From: Pyrinomonadaceae bacterium MAG19_C2-C3
GTDB lineage: Bacteria; Acidobacteriota; Blastocatellia; Pyrinomonadales; Pyrinomonadaceae
Direction: 5' to 3'
Assembly: GCA_024330265.1 (NCBI GenBank)
Contig: JANDLT010000008.1
Span: 42,964 to 106,963, forward strand
DNA length: 64,000 nt
Positions within the stretch are counted from its first letter, which is position 1, and each line of letters opens with the position of its first letter. This document shows positions 1 to 8,262 of the stretch, piece after piece. A model generated the notes under the pieces. That model saw nothing but the letters and a program-made list of their open reading frames with translations. It ran no database searches and was not told the DNA's origin. A program made the translations under genes and the position numbers.

Positions 1-24
1 GAAGCGAGGGGTAAAAAGCTCATT

Positions 25-171
25 CTAAATCGGAACACGCGACATCGGTACATTTGTAGGGGCAGGGCTTGTCCCTGCCCGTGTTTTCGCCACCCAAAGC
101 GCGGGCAGGGACAAGCCCTGCCCCTACATTCATTTGTTCGTTGTGTACCAATGTCATGGGTTTTGATTTAA
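25..171. repeat. Palindromic MITE-like element, copy 1
   Basis: A long inverted repeat. The core arms (about 57-84 and 107-127) are a G+C-rich stretch around GGGGCAGGGCTTGTCCCTGCCC and its complement. The outer arms begin CTAAATC on the left and end GATTTA on the right. A second copy with the same core, the same outer ends and recognisable spacers is at 29133-29278. No coding potential is seen. It is probably a small non-autonomous element or REP-type repeat; the mobilising enzyme is not in the window. Confidence 0.75.
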
Positions 172-661
172 GTGTAGAGAAACATGACCATAAAACTCAC
201 TAAAGTGAGAAGTATTCATTGAGACGAGGTTAAGTTGCGAGGAAAAAACGCTTCGCTTGAAAAATCGCGCCGGGTGTTGCGAGAAGCCGCGAAGCGAAGA
301 AAATGCTTTCAGCGAAATTAACGCCTTAATGAATGACGCTTTAATTTGGATAGTACGGTTGACGGCATCAAGCGTCAACGGCAACGGCATAACTCGCGGT
401 AAAAAATTAAGCGAGAAAGTTGCGCGCTTATCGTTAATTGAAACATTACGCCTGCGGCAAAACACAGGCTATAATAAGCGTCGCGGTAAGTCACGACATC
501 GCTTTGCAAACTACCACTTCTCGCCGCCACCTTAGACTGTCATCGCCCGTCACAGTGTTGCTTGAATGTGAAAGCAATTAACGACACGAAAACTGCGCTT
601 CACCCGTCGGTAAAAATTAGGCGGTGAATCTCAAAACATCTTGCCCGCGAAATTTAATTTT
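172..661. other. Intergenic stretch, no gene recognised
   Basis: About 490 bases, more A+T-rich than the neighbouring genes. Two open frames of roughly 90-100 codons cross it on opposite strands, but neither has a recognisable motif, signal peptide or ribosome site. It presumably contains the promoter of the WD40-caspase gene, although no convincing -35/-10 pair could be picked out. Confidence 0.5.
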
Positions 662-3600
662 ATGAAAAGTCATTACTCTTTGTCGTCCCATCTTTTAATT
701 CACACATACAACTTGGTTGTTTCGCCTGTGCGCGCAACGCTCGCACGGTTAGCAACTTGTTTCGCCGTCATGTTGTTAATCCTGTTGGCGAATGTCGCGG
801 GACAGGCGGAAGAAGCGCGTCCCGAACTCGTTTTACAAGCCGGACACACGATGCGTATCGAAGCCGTTGCATTCGGCGGTGCGGGGAAGTGGCTCGCTTC
901 GGGCAGCGCGGACAACACGGTCAAACTGTGGGACACCGAGACGGGGCGCGAACTGCGGACGATGAGCGGCGAGACTGGTTGGGTTAAATCCGTCGCGGTC
1001 AGCCCAGATAGTAAATTGGTCGCGGCGGGAAACTTGAAGGGCGCGATTAAGATTTGGGATGTTGGGACGGGCAACGAACTTCGCAACATCACGGGACACG
1101 CGGGAAGCGTCACCGCGCTTGCGTTTAGTCCCGACGGCGCGACGCTCGCATCGGGCGGTGTGGATAGGACAATCAAATTATGGGATGTCGCAACGGGAGC
1201 GGAGAAGAAAACTTTGAGCGGTCACAAGGGTTGGATTACCGCCCTTGCTTTTAATTCCAATGGCGAGACGCTGGCGTCGGGCAGTGCCGACACGACCGTG
1301 AAGTTATGGGTCTGGGCGACGGGCGAAGCCGCACGCACGCTGACCGGACACGCGGGAAAAATCAACTCGCTCACTTTTAGTTCCGACGGCAATCATCTCG
1401 CCTCTGCGTCCGCCGATGCGACGGCGAAAGTATGGAGCGTCGCATCGGGACGCGAGGAACGCACGCTTAAAGGGAACGCGAGTCCGATGCTGCTCGTCGC
1501 TTTCGATGCCAATGACGCGACGGGCAAGACGCTGATAACGGGCAGCGCGAACAAAATCTTTAAGTTTTGGGATGCGACGACGGGCGTTGAGAAGCGCGCC
1601 CTCGATGACTCCGCGAGTTATGAAACAGTTGAAACCATCGCGTTCGATGCGCGCAGTCGCCGGTTCGCTCTGGGAACGGGAAACAAGTTGATTCAGCTTT
1701 GGAACGCTGACGGCAAGCAAGCCGGAGATGCGCTTGTTCGCACGCTCGATAGTATTTCGAGCAGCGTTTTCACGACGGCGTTTAGTCCTGATAATCGCTG
1801 GTTCGCGTTCGCGGGCAAAGACCGCACAATCAAGATTTGGGAAGTCGCCACGGGGCGCAATGTGATGACGCTCAAAGGTCATACGGGTTGGGTGACAAGC
1901 GTGGCTTTTAACCCCGACGGCACGCTGCTCGCGGCGGGCAGTTTGAGCGGTGTCATCAAAATTTGGAACGTCGAGAGCGGCGACGAAAAGTTTTCATTCA
2001 CGAATCATAAAGAGAGCGTCAACCGGATTGCTTTCAGCGCGGACGGCAAAAGTCTCGCATCGGGGAGCGGCGACGGCACAGTCAAGCTTTGGGACACGCA
2101 GACGGGACGCGAAACGCGAACCTTCACAGGTCACACGGGCGAAGTTCACGCCGTCGCTTTCAGTCCCGACGGGCGGACGATTATCTCCGGCGGCACGGAT
2201 AAAATTATCCGTGTGTGGGACGTTAATTCGGGAACGCAGACGCGCGAAGTGCGCGGGCATGACGGCATCATTTACGCGCTCGCGTTTGCTTCTAACGGCA
2301 AACAATTCGCGTCGGGCGGAGCGGACAAGAATATAAAAATTTGGGATGCGACGACGTTTGCCGAAACCGCGACGCTCGCCGGACATAACGTGATGAGCCT
2401 CGCGTTTAGTTCCAACGATGCCTTGCTCGCGTCGGGCGGCACGGACGGCACAGCGCGTGTCTGGAACATCGCTTCGGGCAAAGAAACTTACAAGCTTTCA
2501 GGTCACACCGGAGCGGTCAACGGCGTCGCTTTCACATTGTCGAAAAACAACGCGACAAATAATTCGGCTAATAACGCCGGATGGTTGATGAGCGCGAGTG
2601 AAGACGGAAGTTGCCGCTTGTGGGACGCCCGCACCGGAGGGCTTGCCGCGACGCTAGTGACGCTCGCGGAAACGAACGAATGGATTGTGGTCGCCCCCGA
2701 TGGACTATTCGACGGTTCGCCTGTCGCGTGGAATTCGATTCTGTGGCGGTTCGCCAACAACACGTTTGCCGTCGCTCCGGTCGAAGCCTTCTTCACGGAA
2801 TTTTACGAACCGAACCTGCTCGCCGCGATTCTCGCCGGAAAGAATCCGCGCGCTCCGCAAAGCATCACACAAAAAGACCGTCGCCAACCGAACATCCGAA
2901 TCGCCTTGACGAATACCCAACCGGGCGCATCCGTCGCGGCTGATAATGGGGTGGCGACGCGCGCCGTCAAAGTCAAACTCGACCTGACGGAAGCCCTGCC
3001 CGATGCGACGCATAAATTCGGAAGCGGCGTGCGCGACGTGCGCCTGTTTCGCAACGGCACGCTCGTCAAAGTGTGGCGCAGTGATGTCCCGCTCGAACGC
3101 GGCGCGACGACTCTGGAAGCGGATGTGCCGGTTGTCGCCGGAGTCAATCAACTGACCGTGTATGCCTTCAACCGCGACAATGTTAAAAGTCCCGACCGCA
3201 CAATTTCCGTCACAGGCGCGGAGAGTTTAAGGCGTACAGGCACGGCGTACATCGTCGCCGTCGGCGTCAACGAATACTCGAACGCCGGATACAATTTGAA
3301 GTTCGCCGTCCCCGACGCGGAGGATTTTAGCGAAGAGGTGCGACAAAGCCAGAGAGATTTACTTAATCGCTTTTCAAAAGTCGAAGTCGTTTCGCTTCAT
3401 AACAAAGAAGCCACGAAAGCCAACATCCTTGCCGCGCTTAATAATCTCGCGGGCGACAAAGGGCAAACGATGCCTGCCCAAGCAATTCCCGCCGATGCTT
3501 TGCCGCCGCAACTCGCCGCCCTCAAAGCCGTGCAACCGGAAGACGCGGTGGTGTTCTACTTTGCCGGACACGGCGTCGCCAACAAATCGCGCTTCTATCT

Positions 3601-4213
3601 TTTGCCGCACGACCTTGGCTACAAAGGCTCGCGTCGCCGTCTCGACGCGGCGGGCTTTCAAACCATTCTCGCGCACGGTGTTTCCGACCAAGAATTAGAG
3701 AGTGCTTTTGAACGCATTGACGCCGGACAACTGTTGTTCGTGATTGATGCGTGCAATTCCGGTCAAGCTCTGGAAGCGGAAGAGAAGCGCAGAGGTCCTA
3801 TGAACTCGAAGGGCTTGGCGCAGTTGGCTTACGAAAAAGGAATGTTCATTTTAACGGCGGCGCAAAGCTACCAAGCGGCTCTCGAAGTCGCGGAATTGGG
3901 ACACGGCTTGTTGACCTACACACTCGTCGAAGAAGGCTTGAAGCAGAACATGGCGGACACCGCACCGCGCGACGGGCGCGTGTTGTTGGCGGAATGGTTG
4001 GACTACGCGACGCAGCGCGTGCCGCAAATTCAACAGGAAAAGATGAACGGCTCGCGCAACATTGGAACTGCCAACGTCTCATTCGTCGAAGGCGAAGAAG
4101 CCGAACAAGACCCCGCGCGCCGCAACATCCAACGCCCGCGCGTTTTCTATCGCCGCGATACGCCCGTTCCAATCATCGCCGTCAGCGCGGGAACGACACA
4201 GGCGGCAAGGTAA
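662..4213 (+). CDS. Exported WD40-repeat protein with C-terminal caspase-like (peptidase C14) domain
   Basis: Seen: a hydrophobic N-terminal segment ending in AGQA-EEA looks like a signal peptide. Fourteen WD40 repeats follow at about residues 60-660, each closing with a motif such as VKLWD or IKIWD, which suggests two seven-bladed propellers. After a linker, a caspase-like domain begins near residue 859. It has the YFAGHG histidine (about His970) and the DACNSG cysteine (about Cys1031), the usual catalytic pair of peptidase C14. The frame is open from a TTG at 641, but ATG at 662 gives a normal signal peptide, so it is preferred; no clear Shine-Dalgarno is visible for either. Known: WD40-caspase proteins are common in bacteria with complex signalling, and the propellers act as sensing or scaffold modules. 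Inference: the protease works in the periplasm or at the surface. Substrate unknown. Confidence 0.85.
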   Translation: MKSHYSLSSHLLIHTYNLVVSPVRATLARLATCFAVMLLILLANVAGQAEEARPELVLQAGHTMRIEAVAFGGAGKWLASGSADNTVKLWDTETGRELRTMSGETGWVKSVAVSPDSKLVAAGNLKGAIKIWDVGTGNELRNITGHAGSVTALAFSPDGATLASGGVDRTIKLWDVATGAEKKTLSGHKGWITALAFNSNGETLASGSADTTVKLWVWATGEAARTLTGHAGKINSLTFSSDGNHLASASADATAKVWSVASGREERTLKGNASPMLLVAFDANDATGKTLITGSANKIFKFWDATTGVEKRALDDSASYETVETIAFDARSRRFALGTGNKLIQLWNADGKQAGDALVRTLDSISSSVFTTAFSPDNRWFAFAGKDRTIKIWEVATGRNVMTLKGHTGWVTSVAFNPDGTLLAAGSLSGVIKIWNVESGDEKFSFTNHKESVNRIAFSADGKSLASGSGDGTVKLWDTQTGRETRTFTGHTGEVHAVAFSPDGRTIISGGTDKIIRVWDVNSGTQTREVRGHDGIIYALAFASNGKQFASGGADKNIKIWDATTFAETATLAGHNVMSLAFSSNDALLASGGTDGTARVWNIASGKETYKLSGHTGAVNGVAFTLSKNNATNNSANNAGWLMSASEDGSCRLWDARTGGLAATLVTLAETNEWIVVAPDGLFDGSPVAWNSILWRFANNTFAVAPVEAFFTEFYEPNLLAAILAGKNPRAPQSITQKDRRQPNIRIALTNTQPGASVAADNGVATRAVKVKLDLTEALPDATHKFGSGVRDVRLFRNGTLVKVWRSDVPLERGATTLEADVPVVAGVNQLTVYAFNRDNVKSPDRTISVTGAESLRRTGTAYIVAVGVNEYSNAGYNLKFAVPDAEDFSEEVRQSQRDLLNRFSKVEVVSLHNKEATKANILAALNNLAGDKGQTMPAQAIPADALPPQLAALKAVQPEDAVVFYFAGHGVANKSRFYLLPHDLGYKGSRRRLDAAGFQTILAHGVSDQELESAFERIDAGQLLFVIDACNSGQALEAEEKRRGPMNSKGLAQLAYEKGMFILTAAQSYQAALEVAELGHGLLTYTLVEEGLKQNMADTAPRDGRVLLAEWLDYATQRVPQIQQEKMNGSRNIGTANVSFVEGEEAEQDPARRNIQRPRVFYRRDTPVPIIAVSAGTTQAAR

Positions 4214-4249
4214 ATGATGAGTGATGAGTTAACCCCAGTCTTGAGATGA

Positions 4250-4400
4250 AAAAGGGTGACTCTTTGCGAACCTTCCGCGTCTTAAACTTTGCGCCCCTTT
4301 GCAAAACTGCCTGCATGAATGAACGGCTATGTCAGAGAGTGTCGCAAAGGGGCGCAAAGAGACAAGCCGCAAAGTTACGCAAAAGAAGCGGTCACATATC
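4250..4400. repeat. Palindromic repeat between convergent genes
   Basis: A perfect 16-bp inverted repeat (4287-4302 and 4344-4359, CTTTGCGCCCCTTTGC and its complement) lies inside longer imperfect arms rich in CTTTGCG and GCAAAG. It sits between the convergent WD40-caspase and receptor genes. It may act as a bidirectional terminator, though there is no U-tract directly after the perfect stem. Confidence 0.6.
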
Positions 4401-4475
4401 ATCATCGCTTAACTCATAACTGACCTTAATCTAACCTGCCTCTTTGCTTTTTGATTTTGTGATTGCTTCAAATCA

Positions 4476-7400
4476 TCAGAACGAAAACTTGACGGCGAAC
4501 TGAATGCGGCGCGCGGGTGTGATGGTGTTTGTGGCGCGCCCGAAACCGGGTGATTCGATGATACGGACGGGGATGCCGAAGTTGACCTGATTGATAAAGT
4601 TGAACACATCAACGCGGGCAATCATCTGTTGCGCGCCGGAGAACGTGACGGTCTTCGTGAGCGACACGTCCAAGTCAACGACGCTTCCCGACCGGAACGT
4701 ATTGCGCCCGATGCGCCCGTCCTGTCCGAAGGGAGCGAGCAGGACGAGCGTGTCGCGCGCAGTTAAGCCCAAGGGTTGAGCGCGCGAGCCGGTACGGACG
4801 ATGCCGTCGGTAGTATCGGGGCGGTCGGTGAGGTTGCCGTCGAGATTCACGTCGAAGACGCTATTGAGCGTGAACGGTTGACCGCTTTGGAGGCGACCCG
4901 CACCCGCGACTTGCACGTTATCGAAAAGGAAGCCGGGCAGCTTGCCATTCGTTCGCAAAGCCGGAAGGTCGTAAGCGAAGTTAAACGTCAGGCGATGCGG
5001 GACATCGAAGTTGGCGCGCCCCCGCTCACCGTCAAGCGTGCGACTGTTCTGCGGCAGCACGAACGCTCCGGCGAGGTCGAAGACATCGGAGACATCATCC
5101 GTCGCTTTCGAGAAAACGTATCCGGCTTGATACCGCAATCTGCTTCGCAATCTGCCGCGCGCTTGAAGTTGAAGGGAATCGTAACGTGAGCGGGCGGTCG
5201 TCTCGAAGCGGTTGACCGCGCCGATACCGGCGACGGGGCGCGACGGGCTGCTCACGAAACCGATGAACTGTGGAACACGCAATTCAGGCGCAAAGTCGGC
5301 TTGGAAGTTTTGGAAGAAGGTCGGCGTGACGGTTGAACTGGCACCCAAGTTCGGCGTCGTGAAGCGCAGTAAGTTTCTTCCCTGCGTTCCGACGTAAGCG
5401 ATTGAGGCGACGAAGCCGGAAGTCACTTGCTGCTCGAAGGCGAATGAGTAATGTCGCGCCGACGGCGTGGCGAGCGTGCGCGCGGGAAGCGTCGCGCCCA
5501 GCGCGCTCGGAAAGAACACCTGATTGAAGCGGAAGAAAACATCCAGAGGGAGATCAGGGTTGTACTGACTGATGGTGCCGGGTACGAGCAGCGGCACACG
5601 TCTCCCGTCGGCGAGATTAAAATTCTGGCGGCTTGGGTTCGAGAGCGTGAGCGCGCTTGGATTGGCGGACGCCGCGATGCCGCCGAAGTTGAGCGTCAAG
5701 AATCGCGGATAGACGTTGCGCGATTGGCTGACGACCGCGCCGAGAATCTGGTCATAGAACACGCCGTAGCCCGCGCGCACGACGCTCACGCGATTGCGTC
5801 CGAACAACTGCGGCGCGTAAGCGAAACTCAGTCGCGGGGCGAAGTTATTGCGGTCGGGTTCGTAGATGCTTGTGCGATTTTCGATGAACTGCCGCAAGCC
5901 GGGTGCGAGTGCGAGGAGCGGATCGGCGAAGGTGTTTTCGATGCGGCGATTAACTTCTCGTACCGGCGTGTTGTACTCGTAACGCAAGCCGTAGGAGAGC
6001 GAAAAATTCCGTCGCACGCGCCACGCATCTTGCGCGTAGAAGTTGAATTGATAGAACCGCAGATTGATGCCTGCGTCGTTGCCTGAAGTACTCAATGTGA
6101 GAAACGAATTGCTGGCGGCTCCGAACGCCACGAGGTCTTCAGGGCGCACGACCTGAACCCCGTCGGCGGCGGTTGGGAGACGCAGTGCGCCGTTCTCGAA
6201 AATCAAACGCGGCGCACCGTTGAAGGTGATGAGTGGGCGCGCGTTGCGCGGAAGGTCGCTGTTAAGTTCGGTGCGCCGCACGTCCGCGCCGAAGACGAGC
6301 GTGTGATCGGCGAGGCGGGCGGCGAGTTCGTCCGCCGCTTGGTAAGTGTTGTTGACGCGACGCTGCGGGAAGTTGAACACGTCCACGCCGACGGGCGAGA
6401 AACCGGCGACGTTGATCTGTCCGATTGCGCCCAACTCACGCTCGACGGTTGAGGTCACGGTGTTATTGAAAAGTATGCGGCTTCTAAGCAGCACGTCGCC
6501 GGTGTTCGATGCGCCGGGGGCGGCGGGCTGCGTCGCGTTGAAGCGAAGCGGAGCGTTCAAAAGAAAAGGAGTGTCGGGAAAGAGTTGGCTCGGCAGTAGA
6601 AAATCCGTATCCCTGATTTCTTCAAACCGGAGGCGCGTGCGACCGTAGGAGAGGCGGAGTTGATTAAAGAGGGAAGTGCCGGAAGCCGCGAGTTCGTTGT
6701 TGAAGAAGAAAGAGAAGTTTTGCGTTTTAACTTTTGGTTTGAGCGACGAGAAGAGCGCACCGCCCGTCGCCGGGATTATGCGGAAGTCGTCAGTGAAATT
6801 GTAACGCGCGGCGAGGGTTTGAACTTTTGATTTAATCCGAAAGTCGCCGTCGAACCTGCCCGAAAGGACGATGCCGCGACCGTCGGCGGGCAGCGTTTGG
6901 GTGAAAGTATTTCCGCCGTAGATGCCGGGCGGGTTGTTAGGGTACGGAAACAAATTGAAGACGGCGGAACCGGCACGACTGACGGGAATCGCCGCGACTG
7001 CCGCACCCGTGAACGGATTACGAAAGGTCCCCGATGCGCCGGTCGAGAACGCGCCGCGTTGCTCAAGCGTCGGCACGGCGAAGCTTTCTTCTTGCGTTGC
7101 GTTGATCTTCTGTACTTCGGCGGAGACAAAGTAAAAGGTGCGCTCCGGCGTGAGCCGACCGCCGAGTACGAAGCCGCTTTGAAAGAAGGTGAACGAATCT
7201 TCCGCGCCGCTCGCATACCGAGTGACGAACGGCGCGCCGTCGAGCAACACCGCTTGACCGCCCGCCGTGCGAAGCGGAGTTGCTTGATTACTGCCTGTGG
7301 TGTCGAAGAAGTTGCGCGCGTTAAGCTGGCTTGAATTGAACGTGCCGTAAAGCGCGCCGTGCGTTTCGGAGCCGCCCGACTTGGAGACGGCGTTGACCTG

Positions 7401-8258
7401 CGCCCCCAAGTTCCTGCCGAACTGCGCCGGAGCGAGAAGTGTAATGACTTGATACTCCCGGATTGATTCAAGGGGCTGTGCGATGAGCGAGACGAAACCT
7501 TGACGACGCACACCGATGTCTTCGTCGTTGTTGTCACTACCGTCAACCGTGAAGTTGTTGGCGCGTGAGCGCAAGCCGTTGACGGCGAATTGTCCGGCAC
7601 TGCCGACGCCCGCGCCCTGACCGGGACCCGAATTGTTGCCGATGGTTTGCGGCGGCGGTGTGACGCCGGGAAGCAGCAAAGCGAGTTCGTCGAAGGTACG
7701 AACAAGCGTGGTCGTGCCAAGGGGCACGCTCAACGCTTCGTCTTCCGTGAAAGAACCGTCGCGGCGCGCATCGCCGGTGTTAATCTGCGCGCGTAACCCG
7801 GTGTCCGCCACCGTCGCCGTGACGACGGGCGTAGGGGACGGAGCGGCTCCAGCGGCGGGCAGAGGGTCGAGCGTCACGGGGACAGGCACGACTTCGCCCG
7901 TGCGCGTCACGAGAAGTTCTTGGATGACTTCGGCGGTTTGAAAACCTCTGGCTGAGACGCGAATCGTGTAGATGGCGGGGGCGAGTCTGCCTTGATAGAA
8001 ACGCCCGCGTGCATCCGTCTGCTTTGTAATGCGTTGTCCTGTTTGCCCGTTGATGATCTCGGCGGTCGCTCCGACAACGGGGTCGCCCGTCAAGCTGTTG
8101 GTGACGTTGCCCTCGAAGGCTCCCGTCACGGTGTCCTGAGCCATGACCGCCGCGCATGACATGCATAAAAAGAACGCGGCACACAAGAGCGGCGACAAAA
8201 TGCGATACGGCATTCGCCGGAAGCGACGGATGAAGTGAGCGGACATACAAATCTTCAT
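4476..8258 (-). CDS. TonB-dependent receptor-like outer-membrane protein with carboxypeptidase-regulatory-like N-domain (paralogue A)
   Basis: Outer-membrane protein of the Oar-like group typical of Acidobacteriota. Seen: signal peptide ending AAVMAQ, a carboxypeptidase-regulatory/Cna-B-like domain starting DTVTGAFEGNVTNSLTGDP, then a plug-like region with NNFTVDGSDNNDEDIGVRRQ. A long barrel-like section follows and ends on FAVKFSF, the aromatic C-terminus usual for outer-membrane barrels. The upstream gene's stop is 4 nt before the ATG at 8258, so this start is chosen; ATGs at 8246 and 8213 are also possible, and no strong ribosome site distinguishes them. It is the last gene of a three-gene operon and a paralogue of the gene at 10751-14665. 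Known: relatives are annotated as TonB-dependent transporters. Inference: uptake or surface binding of a large substrate, identity unknown. Confidence 0.85.
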   Translation of the reverse strand: MKICMSAHFIRRFRRMPYRILSPLLCAAFFLCMSCAAVMAQDTVTGAFEGNVTNSLTGDPVVGATAEIINGQTGQRITKQTDARGRFYQGRLAPAIYTIRVSARGFQTAEVIQELLVTRTGEVVPVPVTLDPLPAAGAAPSPTPVVTATVADTGLRAQINTGDARRDGSFTEDEALSVPLGTTTLVRTFDELALLLPGVTPPPQTIGNNSGPGQGAGVGSAGQFAVNGLRSRANNFTVDGSDNNDEDIGVRRQGFVSLIAQPLESIREYQVITLLAPAQFGRNLGAQVNAVSKSGGSETHGALYGTFNSSQLNARNFFDTTGSNQATPLRTAGGQAVLLDGAPFVTRYASGAEDSFTFFQSGFVLGGRLTPERTFYFVSAEVQKINATQEESFAVPTLEQRGAFSTGASGTFRNPFTGAAVAAIPVSRAGSAVFNLFPYPNNPPGIYGGNTFTQTLPADGRGIVLSGRFDGDFRIKSKVQTLAARYNFTDDFRIIPATGGALFSSLKPKVKTQNFSFFFNNELAASGTSLFNQLRLSYGRTRLRFEEIRDTDFLLPSQLFPDTPFLLNAPLRFNATQPAAPGASNTGDVLLRSRILFNNTVTSTVERELGAIGQINVAGFSPVGVDVFNFPQRRVNNTYQAADELAARLADHTLVFGADVRRTELNSDLPRNARPLITFNGAPRLIFENGALRLPTAADGVQVVRPEDLVAFGAASNSFLTLSTSGNDAGINLRFYQFNFYAQDAWRVRRNFSLSYGLRYEYNTPVREVNRRIENTFADPLLALAPGLRQFIENRTSIYEPDRNNFAPRLSFAYAPQLFGRNRVSVVRAGYGVFYDQILGAVVSQSRNVYPRFLTLNFGGIAASANPSALTLSNPSRQNFNLADGRRVPLLVPGTISQYNPDLPLDVFFRFNQVFFPSALGATLPARTLATPSARHYSFAFEQQVTSGFVASIAYVGTQGRNLLRFTTPNLGASSTVTPTFFQNFQADFAPELRVPQFIGFVSSPSRPVAGIGAVNRFETTARSRYDSLQLQARGRLRSRLRYQAGYVFSKATDDVSDVFDLAGAFVLPQNSRTLDGERGRANFDVPHRLTFNFAYDLPALRTNGKLPGFLFDNVQVAGAGRLQSGQPFTLNSVFDVNLDGNLTDRPDTTDGIVRTGSRAQPLGLTARDTLVLLAPFGQDGRIGRNTFRSGSVVDLDVSLTKTVTFSGAQQMIARVDVFNFINQVNFGIPVRIIESPGFGRATNTITPARRIQFAVKFSF

Positions 8259-8262
8259 GCGC

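Noticed and set aside
154..535. Overlapping open frames of 92-103 codons near the left edge
   Set aside because: They lie on opposite strands, one runs into the palindromic repeat, and neither has motifs or a ribosome site.
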